The position numbers were made by a program, and so were the translations under genes. Shown one piece after another: positions 32,118 through 42,249 of a DNA stretch of 64,000 bases. The notes beneath the pieces are model-generated. The model saw only the letters and a list, made by a program, of their open reading frames with translations, was not told where the DNA came from and did no database searches. The stretch covers positions 2,170,001 to 2,234,000 of the forward strand of contig JAULSN010000003.1 of the NCBI GenBank assembly GCA_033439765.1. Direction: 5' to 3'. The DNA comes from Lasiosphaeria ovina (Eukaryota > Ascomycota > Sordariomycetes > Sordariales > Lasiosphaeriaceae). Numbering within the stretch: position 1 is the stretch's first letter; each line of letters begins with the position of its first letter.

Positions 32118-32594
32118 GTCGGGTCCCTTCCAAAGCTGCCGTTGGACTGCGGCGGCGTCAGTGGACCCCCGCTGCCGTTGCTGATGGTGTTCCCATTGCT
32201 GCTACCGTTGCCATTGGAGTTCGATGACGGATGCAGTACGACTGATCCGGAGACACTCCCAGCCGTCAGGGATGGGGGAGAGTCCGATTCTTTGAAACTG
32301 ACGCCGTTGGTCAACTGGCCCGGGGGAGAATGATGGTGTCTGGATCACTCCTTGCGATTCAGCAGCCTGCTGTTCGCCCACGACTGAGCTATTGGACGAG
32401 ACACCATTGCCGTTTAGGTTCGAAGCATCAGCAAGATGTGAGTACATGAGACCATCGATGTCTATATCAATCAACTTGGCATTATCTAACTGCCCGCTCG
32501 GCCCAATCTTGCTTCTGTCCAACGCGACCGGCTGTTGTTTCATATCGGCGACCATGACCGTCTTTTTCAACTGGCTGATATCAGGAAATGGCAT
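32108..32594 (-). pseudogene. unknown Asn/Ser/Gly-rich ORF, probably frameshifted
   Basis: The ATG at 32594 opens MPFPDISQLKKTVMVADMKQ and reads KIGPSGQLDNAKLIDIDIDG, LMYSHLADASNLNGNGVSSN and QTPSFSPG. Near 32325 the frame that keeps the same style moves by one base (QLTNGVSFKESDSPPSLTAG, ending GGPLTPPQSNGSFG and a stop at 32108). Either a frameshift or an unrecognised splice lies there. The style resembles the disordered N-terminal part of a transcription factor. It lies tail-to-tail with the bZIP fragment, which could be its inverted second half. That is conjecture. Confidence 0.4.
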
Positions 32595-33411
32595 TTTCCA
32601 CTTGACACTTGTGACCGTCCTTTACGTCGACTCGCCAGGGACACATCGAGACAAATGCCCCTTTCCGAGAAACGCGACGAGACACGGCTCGCTTTTCACA
32701 TATATCTATCTACTTACTTTCCCGCCGGTAGTTTCTTATCTTCTCGCCCCAGCTAAACTCAGTTTATCGAGACGGCGGCGCGACCCAGTTCTCGGAAGTT
32801 AACTCAATAGTTAAACAAGGTGGTATCGCAAGCCACAACGTTAGACTTGCTAATGGCCGAGGTAGATTCACGCCGGCAGGTCTTTTTTAGCTTTCAACAT
32901 TAGAGTATTAATACCGGCCAGTCAGTCTACTCAGACTCTACACTCTACTCAGACTCTGCACTCTACTACACCCATTTCAGCGCATCCCCAATTTCCAAAG
33001 CTGGCTACTCTCATAGCGTGCATCAGAAAGGACTATCCATGTGGACGACGCCGAGAACTCGAAACAGAGGACGAGGCCGACAGCGGCCATGAGATCAACG
33101 AAACGGATGCGGCTAACGCAGAAGACGTAGCGGAACAAGTCGACAAAGCGGATACAGCCGACGTAGCCGATACAAATGGCGCAGTCGAGGAGATACCCTC
33201 CCCGAACGGCATCCAGCAAGCGACAGATTTGCTGGCAGCAGCCGACGAGGCAGCCGGTAGGGGCAAGCTACCGCCTCAGCTTCCCGTCAGCACCGGGGGA
33301 GGTCAACAACTTGAAAAGGAACACAAACACCACCACCATTACTCTCAGCAAACGCCCCCCGGCTTACGAGAACCCAAAAGCACCGCAATCGACTCCTTAG
33401 TAGCGGCCCAT
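32595..33411. other. spacer, with open coding-like frame before the F-box gene
   Basis: From about 32851 to 33411 the plus frame of the next gene is open without an ATG and reads ETEDEADSGHEINETDAANA, then VAEQVDKADTADVADTNGAV. This acidic, coding-like stretch suggests that the F-box gene begins in an upstream exon or lost its start. A CTCTACTCAGACTCT repeat occurs at 32925-32960. Confidence 0.45.
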
Positions 33412-34116
33412 ATGCATAACGTGAACCACAGCCACATCTACCGATTGCCCGATAAGCTCGTGCTTCGGATTCTTCGCTACCTAGGCCATGATACGCTTAC
33501 TCTGCTCTACCTCCGGCGCGTATCAAGGAGGTTTCGGCGCATTATCTATGAACCGGAAATTTGGGAGGCCATGGGTTTCGGCCCGCATACCCCCTTCCTA
33601 TCCAGTTTTATAAGATCCGAGTTCGAATGCAGCTTTCCGAGAGACTTGAAGGAAGAGCTTTGGCGTCGAATACAAAAAGATGGAATATGCGACGAATGCC
33701 GCATGCGCCGGCTTGGTGCTCCCCACAAACCGAACGCCGGCTGGCTTCGATCCCCTAACTTATGCCCAGTCATGTCGAGGTCTCCTCTTGGACTTCACTG
33801 CGATGGCTGCAGCAGCAGCAGCAGCAGCAGTGGCAGTCATGATGCCCATCCGTGCCTAGGCCGCCATGGCGCCGTTCGTCTGTGCGAGCACGTCAAGATT
33901 TCGTGGGCCGACATAGAACCCTACCTGTCTGAGTGGTGGCAGCAGCAGCAGCAGCAAGATCCCCAAGACGGCCAAGCCTGCCTCGACGGCTTTGGCATCG
34001 AGTGCCGCGACCCCAGCCACGACTTCCGCTGCAGTGCCGAGGACGCTCCAACCTGGCCCCGAGCCAGCCTCAGGTTTCTTCGTAGCGACAGTGTTATCAT
34101 CGTTCTTCTCAGCTAA
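33412..34116 (+). CDS. F-box protein with Cys/His-rich C-terminal region, 234 aa (start uncertain)
   Basis: The first in-frame ATG (33412) gives MHNVNHSHIYRLPDKLVLRI. The F-box is at residues 10-50 (LPDKLVLRILRYLGHDTLTL, LRRVSRRFRRIIYEPEIW). Then comes a Cys-rich part (ICDECRMRR, LHCDGC), followed by CLGRHGAVRLCEHVKISWAD, QACLDGFGIECRDPSHD and APTWPRASLRFLR, a C-terminal arrangement I associate with Sordariomycete F-box proteins. Two CAG-type runs code for Ser7 (33809-33830) and Gln6 (33939-33957). F-box proteins pick substrates for SCF ubiquitin ligases. The protein may be longer at the N-terminus, since the frame is open back to 32851. It lies inside the 2.4-kb segment between 42-bp repeats. 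Confidence 0.65.
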   Translation: MHNVNHSHIYRLPDKLVLRILRYLGHDTLTLLYLRRVSRRFRRIIYEPEIWEAMGFGPHTPFLSSFIRSEFECSFPRDLKEELWRRIQKDGICDECRMRRLGAPHKPNAGWLRSPNLCPVMSRSPLGLHCDGCSSSSSSSGSHDAHPCLGRHGAVRLCEHVKISWADIEPYLSEWWQQQQQQDPQDGQACLDGFGIECRDPSHDFRCSAEDAPTWPRASLRFLRSDSVIIVLLS

Positions 34117-34370
34117 ATTTGGGTTGTTGGGTGGTTTTCGGTAACTGCTAGATACTATAGAGCCCAGAACAGGGCTTTCGCCCGATCTCTCGCGGTGGGA
34201 CATTCTTGTAGAAAACGGAACCAGAGCAACCAAGGAACCAAAATAGAATGACACTGGGTGTTATCATTTTTCAGGCGTTTGTATCGTAAAGGGGCTATGC
34301 TAGTATTTGACACCACGGTCTAGCAGAGGGCCAGAAGATGAAACTCGTTTGCCCTTCCTTACTACCTTCA
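34117..34370. other. spacer
   Basis: 3' flank of the F-box gene up to the right 42-bp repeat; nothing else seen. Confidence 0.4.
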
Positions 34371-34512
34371 GTTTTGACATTGAAAAGATGGCCCTCGGAA
34401 TGGCGTTTAGTATTGTCGAAAACCCCGACCTATTATCGGCTTTTCCTTGGCGGGAGAACTCCCTGACTTAAATTCTCTATTTGCTCCTGGAATAATGTAC
34501 CCGCGCCACCAT
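34371..34512 (+). pseudogene. ankyrin-type remnant starting with the right 42-bp repeat
   Basis: 34371-34412 is the right copy of the 42-bp repeat. The frame then runs on as IVENPDLLSAFPWRENSLT, stop, ILYLLLE, stop, with both stops at possible Gln codons. The style is ankyrin-like and it is the likely continuation of the broken gene that ends at 31937. Confidence 0.45.
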
Positions 34513-34599
34513 TTAGAAACACAATTACCTATAGTGTTCGGAAAGTTGTCAATATTCTGGGGACTATATCTTCTCTGAACCCTCACCCACTCCCTCTCT

Positions 34600-36291
34600 C
34601 TAGCTCTTGTAAATACCCGTCACCGGCAGCACATCGTTGATAAGAAAATTCTCCACCAACCCATGAATGACACCACTACCATCGCGGTAAGTCCCATGCC
34701 CGACGCCCTCGCGCGTCAGGAACACGACCTTTGGGTCCCCGCCAAACTGTTGAAACACATTGACAGCACCAGCAAGCGGCGTACTGGCGTCGATCTGCGC
34801 ATTCACAAAAATGACATGCGGCACGTGGCCGCGCGCGGGTGCCCGCAGCGGGCGCGGCGGAAACGTGGTCCCGAACGGCCAGCCGATGCACGCCGTTTGC
34901 AAGACCCACATGACGCTGGCGCCGCGCGTGTGCGGCGCCGCCGCTGCCGCCTGGGCCATCAGCGCCGCCACGGCCGCGTACGTCGTCCCCGCACCGCCAT
35001 AGTCGAAATCGTGGCACAGCATAGTCTGCGTCGTGAACGCGGTGTCCTCGTCGTCGACGGCCCACGGCAGGGCGAACTCCGCGTCGGCTTCGTGCGTGTG
35101 CTCCGCCGCGTCGAGCCGCTTAGCCAGCTCCTTCCACGCGTTGCTGCCGGCGCGCTCGCCCAGCGTGCCTTCTAGGGCGAGCAGCAGGTCGTAGCCGCTG
35201 ACGGGCGACTTGCACGCGTGAGACCCGAGGCAGCCGGGCGCGGGGAGGAATGGCGGCGTGTTGGCGGCGGCGATCAGCTTGTCGAAGCGCGCGAGGATGT
35301 CTTTCTCGGCGCCGTGCCACACGCAGTCGAGCGATGTGGCGCACCAGGATACCCAGGCCGCGAAGGCGGCTTCGACACCTGCGGCGGCGCGCAGGAGCCG
35401 TACGGCGGCGTCGACCGTGTGGTCGACGACGGCGTCGAGGATCAGCGCGCGCGTGGTGGCGGCGTGCTCTTCCAGGTAGGTGAGTGCCGTGAAGGTGCCG
35501 TACGAGTCGCCGTAGAGGGTGAGTTGCGGCTCGTTGAGCAGCGTGCGCACGTGCTCGATGTCTTGCACGATGGTGAGCGTGTTGGTCGTGCCGATTAGGC
35601 CGGCCGGCTTCGTCTCTGCCGCGCACTTGGGCCCCACGGCCGCGTAGTGTTTGACCAGCTTGTCGAACTCGCCGACGTTGGCTGGGAAGTACGTCACGTC
35701 TGAGTTCCAGTCGGCGGGCTTGCACATGATGGGCTGGCTGCAGCGTGTGTCGTCGGTGGTTAGCCACGCCGGCGACGGCTTGGTCGATGACCATTAGCGC
35801 TGTAAGGGATTGGGGAAGTCACGGTACCTTAGGCCGATGCCGCGGGGATCGATGCCGACAATATCGTAAAACTCCTTCGAGTGGTCAAAGTACTGGTTGT
35901 GGTACGCGCCGGTCTCGACGTCGATGACTATGCCGGCTGCTGTCTTGCCCGGGCCGCCGGGAAGGTACACGATGGTCCCCTTGCGCTTCGGCGCGTTCTT
36001 CGCGGGCAGGCATACCAGGCCGATCTTGACTTGGGGCCCGGACGGGGCCGAGTAGTCGACGGGAACTGAGATCGTGGCGCACTTGATGGTGGGACCGTAG
36101 GGGCCAGCTGGGCAGGGTTTCCAGGCTATCCCCGTGCTAGAGCAGCCACTGACGACCAGCGAGGCGTTGATGGGGAGGCCATCTGTTTCCGAGCCGTCGA
36201 GCACGATCTGGGGCGAGGTGAATGCGGAAGAGACTAGGGCATGGCCCAACAAGATGGGAAGTAGGGAAATCCAGGCCTGGAAAAGTTTCAT
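34600..36291 (-). CDS. secreted S33 peptidase-like alpha/beta hydrolase (TAP-type), two exons, 533 aa
   Basis: Complement of join 34600-35737 and 35828-36291. The 90-nt intron (GTACCG...CTAACC...CAG) removes an in-frame TAA at 35804 and makes the conserved phrase DPRGIGLS-QPIMC. Signal peptide at residues 1-23 (MKLFQAWISLLPILLGHALV). The oxyanion loop is LPGGPGKTAAG (about 113), the nucleophile GDSYGT (about 220). A C-terminal TAP-like domain carries the Asp in VNAQIDASTPLAG and the His in GVGHGTYRDG. The catalytic triad is complete. The architecture matches tripeptidyl-aminopeptidase-like (TAP) enzymes of the S33 family, known from Streptomyces and common in fungi as secreted exopeptidases or esterases. 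Probable role: extracellular peptide or ester breakdown. An annotation without the intron would split it in two. Confidence 0.85.
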
Positions 36292-37185
36292 GGTGACGGG
36301 GACGGCCGCTGATGTAGTGCCACAGGTGTTTAGGTTAGGTTTGCTGGTTCTCAAGGTAATGAGACAAATTAATTTTATTGAGTATGCCAATGTTGCGGGG
36401 GTGATGGGACGATGACAATTAATATATCTATCATCAGCGATATACAAAGATCTCAGTGGCAGTGTATCAAAGAGGAGCTGAATCCTTTGCGAATACGTAC
36501 CGTACGGCCATGTCCGATGTCTAGCTGGGAATGGTTGGTAGGTAGCATCGACGTAAAGGTCAATGGAGCTGCAAAAAGGTGGCGAAATGTAGAGCTGCGG
36601 AGGTTGAATGCAGCTTCTGTCAGAACATCCCAAGACGGAACGAGCGTAAAACAGAGGCTTGCGTAGTGGTGCGCAGCGGACGAATCACGATCCATGCAGG
36701 GGAAGCTGGCTGCAGAGAGAACTGTCACCCATCCCCATTCGGCCACGGTTGTGGCAGTGCGGTGCCGGGAGCCGTCCAAAAGCAGCTGAAGCCCCAAATC
36801 TGGATGACGATATCGAGGCTCAAGGGCGTGGCCTCACCCAGCTGCCACCAGTCCACACTACCTTGAGACTTCGTATTGACGCATCACCTGCAGACTGCAG
36901 TGAAGGGGAAAAGGCGGTCAGAAGTTGCATGGAGGAAGCCTGACCAAAGTTTTCCTGACTCTGTTCTTTGGGAGTCGGTTTGCCTGTGAAACAAATGATG
37001 GGCGGTCAACTCCAGTCCCGGTCCCGGTCCCGGTCCCGGTCCCGAAGGGTGCACTCTTGGAGGTCGCAAGAATGTCAAGCCTCCAAGAGCAGCGCGGATG
37101 AATGCAAAGAGATAAACACAATCAATTGCCAATTTAGTCATAATTATTCCCGCCCCAGCCAATATCGCATCATAATTCGTCAATA
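36292..37185. other. intergenic, promoter of the S33 hydrolase and 3' flank of the P450
   Basis: No gene supported. Contains the hexamer microsatellite at 37015. Confidence 0.45.
37015..37044 (+). repeat. (GTCCCG)5 microsatellite
   Basis: Five perfect gtcccg units in the spacer downstream of the P450 gene. Confidence 0.92.
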
Positions 37186-39033
37186 TCATGCCTTCTCTCT
37201 TTCAGTGAAGCGTATGAAGAAGTCCGTCGACAGCCACGTCACCGGGTCCCTCAACTTCAACGGCTGGGCATTGTTATGCGCGGCAACATCGTAGCGGCGG
37301 AAAACCTATGCGCGGCCTGGTCAGCAAACCACAGAACTCGGGGAAACAAACAACAAACAGACACATACCTCGACAAACAGCTTCATCAGCTCCATGTAGG
37401 CGACCTGCTTGCCCAGGCACACGTATTTGCCCGAGCTGAAGATGAGGTCGACGGCGGCCTGCATCTCTTCAAACCGCTCAGGACCAACCTCGAACCAGCG
37501 TTCGGGGCGGAAGACGTGGGCGTCGGCGCCCCACAGGCGCGGGTCGCGGCCGCAGCCCATGACGCACTGGCCGACCTCGGTGCCGGGCGGCAGGAAGAAG
37601 CCGTGCACCGTGTCGCCGTCGTCGGGTACCTGCTTGCTGAACAGCCCCGCCGACGGCGGCCACAGCCGCATCGCCTCGCGGATCACGGCCTGCACGTACG
37701 GTAGCGTCTTGGCGTCGGCGTAGCTGATGACGCTGTCGCTGTCGTTGGCTGACTTTTTGTCCGCGAAGAAGCCGTCGATCTCGGCCTGCAGCTTGCGGTA
37801 CGCTGATGGCGTTGTTAGGAGGCACAGCATCGCCATGCGCAGCGCCACGGACGTGGTCTCGGAGCCGGCGACGCTGGGGGGGGGGGGGGGGGGGGGCACC
37901 GGGTTAGCTGGGGTTCTTGTTTTGGTCATGTTTGGTGCTTTTGCGGGATACGTACACGAGAGTGATGCATTCCTGGACCACGTCCTCGGGGTCTAGGCCG
38001 TTGCGGAGGTATGCGCGGATGAGGTCGTGCTCGGTGTTGGGGTCTCCGGGCTGGAGGCGTTTCTGGACGGCATCGCTTGCAAATCTGCGCATCCCGGCGG
38101 TTAGCGACAGCAACCAAGCAATGTTGGAAGGGTTGACCCACTTCATCAGCCGGCCAAAGCCAATCTTGTCGCCCTCGCCGGGCATGGCCAGGCTAAGCGG
38201 CCAGGCGTGGACGGCGAGCACGAGCCAAGGCAGCGAGCCGAAGATGCCAAACATGGGGATCATGGCCTCAGTGGTCTCGAGGTACTTCTCGACGTCGCCG
38301 TCGCGGCGCAGAAATCCCCAGGCCTCGCCAAACGTGACGCTCGTCACCACGTCGAGCGTGAAGAACTGGGCGCGGTGGCCAAACTCCATGGGCTTCGCGC
38401 TGCCGGGCGTCGACAGGTACTTGCGGCCGACCAGGTCGACAAAGGCGCGCACCTGGCTGTCGACGCGCGACTCGGCCATGGACAGGCCCTGGCCTTGCCA
38501 CTGTTTGTGGGCGCCAATGGTTAGCACAAGGTAGACAGATTCCAAGGGGGGGGGGGGGGGGGGGGGTAATTAAATGGGGGATTACTTGCAGCAGGCAGCA
38601 GCTTGGTCTTGCGGATCTTGCGGCTCTCGTTGTCGCGCATGGCGATGCACGAGGGGCGGTTGAGGTCCCAGCGCGAGAACTCGAACCACAGCCCCTTACT
38701 GTAGTTGGCCTTGACGGAGCACACGCGGCGGAACGTGTCCGGGTCGTAGTGCACGACCACGTTGGGCTGGATGCGCACCAGCGGCCCGTACTTGAGCGAC
38801 AGCTCGTACGTGTACGTGGTCACGTCGTTCTTGAGGCAGTGGTACGTGAGCACCAGCGGCGTGATGGAGTTGAGGAACGGCCCCGGCACGTGGCGCAGCC
38901 GCCGCCAGGTGAGGAACGTCCTGACAACGAAAACCAGGCCGAGGATCACCGTAGCGCCCAGCGCCAGGGTGACTACCCTCGACGTCGGCTGGAGCCAGCC
39001 CAGCAGCTCGCGGGCGCGGGCAGCACCAGGCAT
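37186..39033 (-). CDS. cytochrome P450 monooxygenase (four exons), 536 aa
   Basis: Complement of join 37186-37305, 37369-37873, 37956-38493, 38586-39033. Introns are 63, 82 and 92 nt; CTRAC branch points are clear in those before the 37305 and 38493 exons. The 38493 acceptor (CAAG) is the least certain join. An N-terminal membrane anchor lies at about residues 18-40 (VVTLALGATVILGLVFVVRT), then PGPFLN. Helix I gives VAGSETTS (about 325), helix K REAMRLWP (ExxR), then FRPERW, and the heme loop FSSGKYVCLGK with the Cys ligand. Length is normal. The heme-loop style resembles pisatin demethylase/benzoate 4-hydroxylase-type fungal P450s; the substrate is unknown. ER membrane, needs P450 reductase. 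It is divergent from the dioxygenase at 40819. Two introns carry C21 tracts. Confidence 0.9.
37876..37896 (+). repeat. G21 homopolymer, in P450 intron 2
   Basis: Twenty-one G on the plus strand; on the coding strand it is C21 directly followed by the AG acceptor, so it serves as the pyrimidine tract. Confidence 0.9.
38546..38566 (+). repeat. G21 homopolymer, in P450 intron 1
   Basis: A second run of exactly twenty-one G (C21 on the coding strand), in the first intron upstream of the branch point. Confidence 0.9.
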
Positions 39034-40818
39034 CGTGAGTGCGGGTTGCCTTCAGGAATCAGGGGTGAGCTGTTCTCGGAAAAGACGGCTCGACTGGCTG
39101 CCTGTCTGTCGTTGTCGAGCTCGAGGGAGGAACCGAGGGCTCGGGACACGATGCGGGGGAGGCGAGCTTTTGAAGGCGTGTGTCTCGCGCTGGCGCAATC
39201 CGATCTGCAGCTGCGGTTGAATGGGGCATGGCGCCCGCCAGTCTGGCAAGCACGGCAACCACTGCCCCCCCAAAGCTCGGTGTGTGATTTGACGAGCTAG
39301 GTTCATGGTTCTGGCCTGATACCGCTGATACGGCAGAATTGACAAATGAGGCAAGACCTGGCCCGCAGCCAGCCAATCCCAGCGGCCGGGGAAGTGCCGG
39401 GGGCCGGGATGCGATGACCAGGGGGTGCCACTGTGCTGGGTTATCAGCGTTCGCCCGCGGGGTTGGGAACGGGACGCGGCTTTTTCGGTTTTCCTGGGAA
39501 TGGGGATGGGGGGCAGCAGCAGCAGAGCATTTGCTGACCGACACCAGCATCATGCCCACAAGCACGCCGTCTCCATTTCTCCTTGTCCATCTCAGTTCTG
39601 CAGTGACGTGGAAAGTGATGTATTATCTGCTCTTGACAAGACATATACCTATGCAATCTAACAACTGGTCCCATTCGTCTTTGTTCCCCAAGCAGCAGAT
39701 GAAGAAGATGAAGACACTGACGGGGACAGTGTAAAACGCCCAGCTTCTCAAGGGCCAGCAACTCGGAAGGTGTGCTTAAATTGAGCTAATGTTGGGTAAC
39801 ATTGTGTTGGGACTAGCCACCTTCTTTTTGGCTTTTAATTCGTGAATTCGGTCTCGGACCTTGTCGCTTAACCCGAGCTAGGATTGATCGGGCAAGCGAT
39901 GGGCGAGGAACGAGACTGCCCACTTGTCTGGTACCAGTACTGTATGAATATCGGGGATAACAACCAGATTTAGCCGTTTCGTACGGAGTACTGCCAGCCA
40001 TGAACCTTTCAGTCTAGCACCTATACGTCCTGATGAAGAATCGCGTTTATGCACAGTAATCCTTAGCCTGCCTTTGGGTAAGAAAGGTGGTTGGTCACTG
40101 TCCCCCGTAACCCATTTGACCGTTTTCGGTACTTCTACTTCTGTAGGCTGGTAAGACGGATGATGGGGCAGGGAAAGCACACAATGCCGTCATCCAAGTC
40201 AAGGGAGGTACTCTAGTCTTTATGAGTATGTTATGGTCCGGACCGAAAAGAAGAGCGGGGTGAAAAGTGAAAGCATTGGATGATTATCTGACCATTAATT
40301 AGGTGGCATGCTTGTAATTAATTACAATAATAATTGCCCAGAACAACCATTGGTTGTGACTGGAGAAGGGGTTATCTCCTACTGCTTTGCTTCCCAATTC
40401 ATCTCGAATACCACTGATCCATAGTTGGCCACAATAATATACCCAACATCTTCATTAACATGCTTCGCTCCTGCCTCGTCACCCATAATGGCGGGACGGA
40501 GGTGGCCGCAAACACGGCGGAGGTCGCCGATGGACTGAGTACAAGCGTAGCATGACAGAACTAGCTCGCCGGTCACTGAAGATAAGAGATCAGACATTCG
40601 CTACTAGTTAATTTATATTAACGTTACAAGTGGAAAGTCTTATCTAATTAGCCTTTGAATGCTATAATAGAGGCAACTGAGATCACTCGACTTTGAGAGT
40701 GTTGCTATTCTCCGCAAACTCGAAAGTGACGCTTCCCCGCCATCGTTTTGCTCATTGGCCCGCCGAGTGACAGTCTCAAATAGACCAACAGACCAAGAAA
40801 GGGAGCTCAACCATTACA
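39034..40818. promoter_or_regulatory. divergent intergenic region between P450 and dioxygenase
   Basis: A 1.8-kb spacer feeding the P450 (minus) and the 2-oxoglutarate dioxygenase (plus). I cannot name a binding site. A weak 72-codon minus frame lies at 40379-40597. No other gene seen. Confidence 0.45.
40379..40597 (-). CDS. possible small ORF, 72 aa, unknown
   Basis: An ATG-started frame MSDLLSSVTGELVLSCYACT with mixed composition, no signal peptide or motif. It could be a small gene or the remnant of a larger one; chance is just as likely. Confidence 0.2.
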   Translation of the reverse strand: MSDLLSSVTGELVLSCYACTQSIGDLRRVCGHLRPAIMGDEAGAKHVNEDVGYIIVANYGSVVFEMNWEAKQ

Positions 40819-41934
40819 ATGGCCACACAGACGACCCAGCTGCGCATCGTGTCGGGCAATGGAATTGTCACCCGCGACGTCCTGAACACGCCGCTCCGCG
40901 ATGCCGAGCCGTCGGAGCTGCCCATCATCGACGTGTCGGGCATCTTCAGCGCAACGCAGGCCGACCGCCAGGCCGTCGCCGACCAGATCCGCGCGGCCGC
41001 CACCAGCACGGGCTTCTTCTACATCGCCAACCACGGCATCCGTGCACCCGTGACCGACGCGGCCTGCAGCGCCAGCCTCGACTTCTTCCGGCAGCCGGCC
41101 GAGCTCAAGGAGCGCGCCAACACGCGGCACTCGCGCGCCAACCAGTTCAAGGTCGGCTGGAAGCCGCCGCAGTCACAGCACATCAACCCATTCGAGAGCG
41201 TCGACCGCCGCGAGTCCTTCTCATGGGTCTACCACGCGGCCCACGACCCGTCCGTGGGCATGGACAGTGTAGCCGACATCCCGCCCAAAGTGGCCGCCTT
41301 CCTGCACGCCGACGCCGACGGCTTCCCCTGGACCGCCGCGCCGCCCCAGCTCGGTGCCGCCCTCATCCCCTGCTGGCAGGCCGTGCTGGGGCTGGGCCGT
41401 GCGCTCGTGCGCAGCATGGCGCTCGCGCTGGACCTCGACGAGCACGCCTTCGACGCCAAATTCACGCACCCCGACGCTGCCATGGCCGTCAACTACTACC
41501 GGCCGCTGCAACCACCTACTGCAGAAGACGTGCCCGACGTGTCGATCGGCTCGCACACGGACTTCCAGCTGTTCACGATCCTGTGGCAGGACGCTGCCGG
41601 CGGGCTGCAGGTGCTGAGCCGCGAGGGCCAGTGGCTGCGGGCTGCGCCGGTCCCGGGAACGTTCGTCGTCAACTTCGGCGACTACATGCAGCGCATCACC
41701 AACGACCGCTTCCTGAGCACCGTGCACCGCGTGCAGAACCGCAGCGGCCGCGAGCGCCTGAGTATGGCCTTCTTCTTCGGGTTTAACCTGGACGAGAGCT
41801 GCGCCGTGCTCGACACGTGCGTGGCGCCCGGCGAGGAGAAGAGGTATGATGAGGTCGGCTGCTACGAGTGGATGCAGCGCCGGCTGAGGGCCATGCAGGT
41901 CGACCTGGGCGCGGGCAAGGTGGCCGCCGCGTAG
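40819..41934 (+). CDS. 2-oxoglutarate/Fe(II)-dependent dioxygenase, 371 aa
   Basis: Intronless; start at ATG 40819 (TTACAATGGCC). The N-terminal DIOX_N region has LPIIDVSGIF (about residue 34) and GFFYIANHGI (about 64). The jelly-roll core has SHTDFQ, giving the His-x-Asp of the iron site (about residue 248), the distal His in STVHRVQN (about 307) and the 2-oxoglutarate Arg in RERLSMAFFF (RxS, about 315). PNYYRP-type YYRP lies before the core. Length is normal for the isopenicillin-N-synthase-like family. These enzymes hydroxylate, desaturate or demethylate small molecules using O2 and 2-oxoglutarate. It sits between the P450 and the aldolase, which suggests a shared pathway. Confidence 0.92.
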   Translation: MATQTTQLRIVSGNGIVTRDVLNTPLRDAEPSELPIIDVSGIFSATQADRQAVADQIRAAATSTGFFYIANHGIRAPVTDAACSASLDFFRQPAELKERANTRHSRANQFKVGWKPPQSQHINPFESVDRRESFSWVYHAAHDPSVGMDSVADIPPKVAAFLHADADGFPWTAAPPQLGAALIPCWQAVLGLGRALVRSMALALDLDEHAFDAKFTHPDAAMAVNYYRPLQPPTAEDVPDVSIGSHTDFQLFTILWQDAAGGLQVLSREGQWLRAAPVPGTFVVNFGDYMQRITNDRFLSTVHRVQNRSGRERLSMAFFFGFNLDESCAVLDTCVAPGEEKRYDEVGCYEWMQRRLRAMQVDLGAGKVAAA

Positions 41935-42249
41935 TCTAGCGGTGTCGGTTGAGATTGGGTTGTGCGTGCTTTGCATGTCTGTGGGTTGTTTTGGATGTCA
42001 CTGACCACTTTGTCGGTTTTAACAGTCTTGAATAGGTAGTCTCGCCATTATATGTATATTGAAAGGTCTCTGTCATTGGCAAAATGCAAAAAAAGACTTC
42101 GTAAATTTCCAGTGATTATTCGGCCTTTTTCATCTTTGGTTTCTTAGCTTAGCACTCCAACCAAGGCGCTTTATCCGTCCCCTCGCTGACATGCAACATC
42201 TTCCTCCCTGAATTATACCTCACAAAGTCTCTGCCAGCTCTCAGCCCCC
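41935..42249. other. convergent spacer
   Basis: 3' flanks of the dioxygenase (plus) and aldolase (minus); T-rich near 42090. Nothing else seen. Confidence 0.45.

Noticed and set aside
31938..34370. The segment as a known DNA transposon
   Set aside because: No terminal inverted repeats or transposase seen; 42 bp is too long for an ordinary target duplication.
34590..34640. CRISPR-like or other short regular repeats in the window
   Set aside because: None found; short tandem repeats here are microsatellites without spacers.
34600..36633. S33 hydrolase as two separate genes or a pseudogene with TAA at 35804
   Set aside because: A 90-nt intron with proper donor, branch and acceptor removes the stop and yields the conserved DPRGIGLS-QPIMC phrase.
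40755..41786. 343-codon plus frame rich in Arg/Pro/His
   Set aside because: Out-of-frame shadow of the dioxygenase gene.
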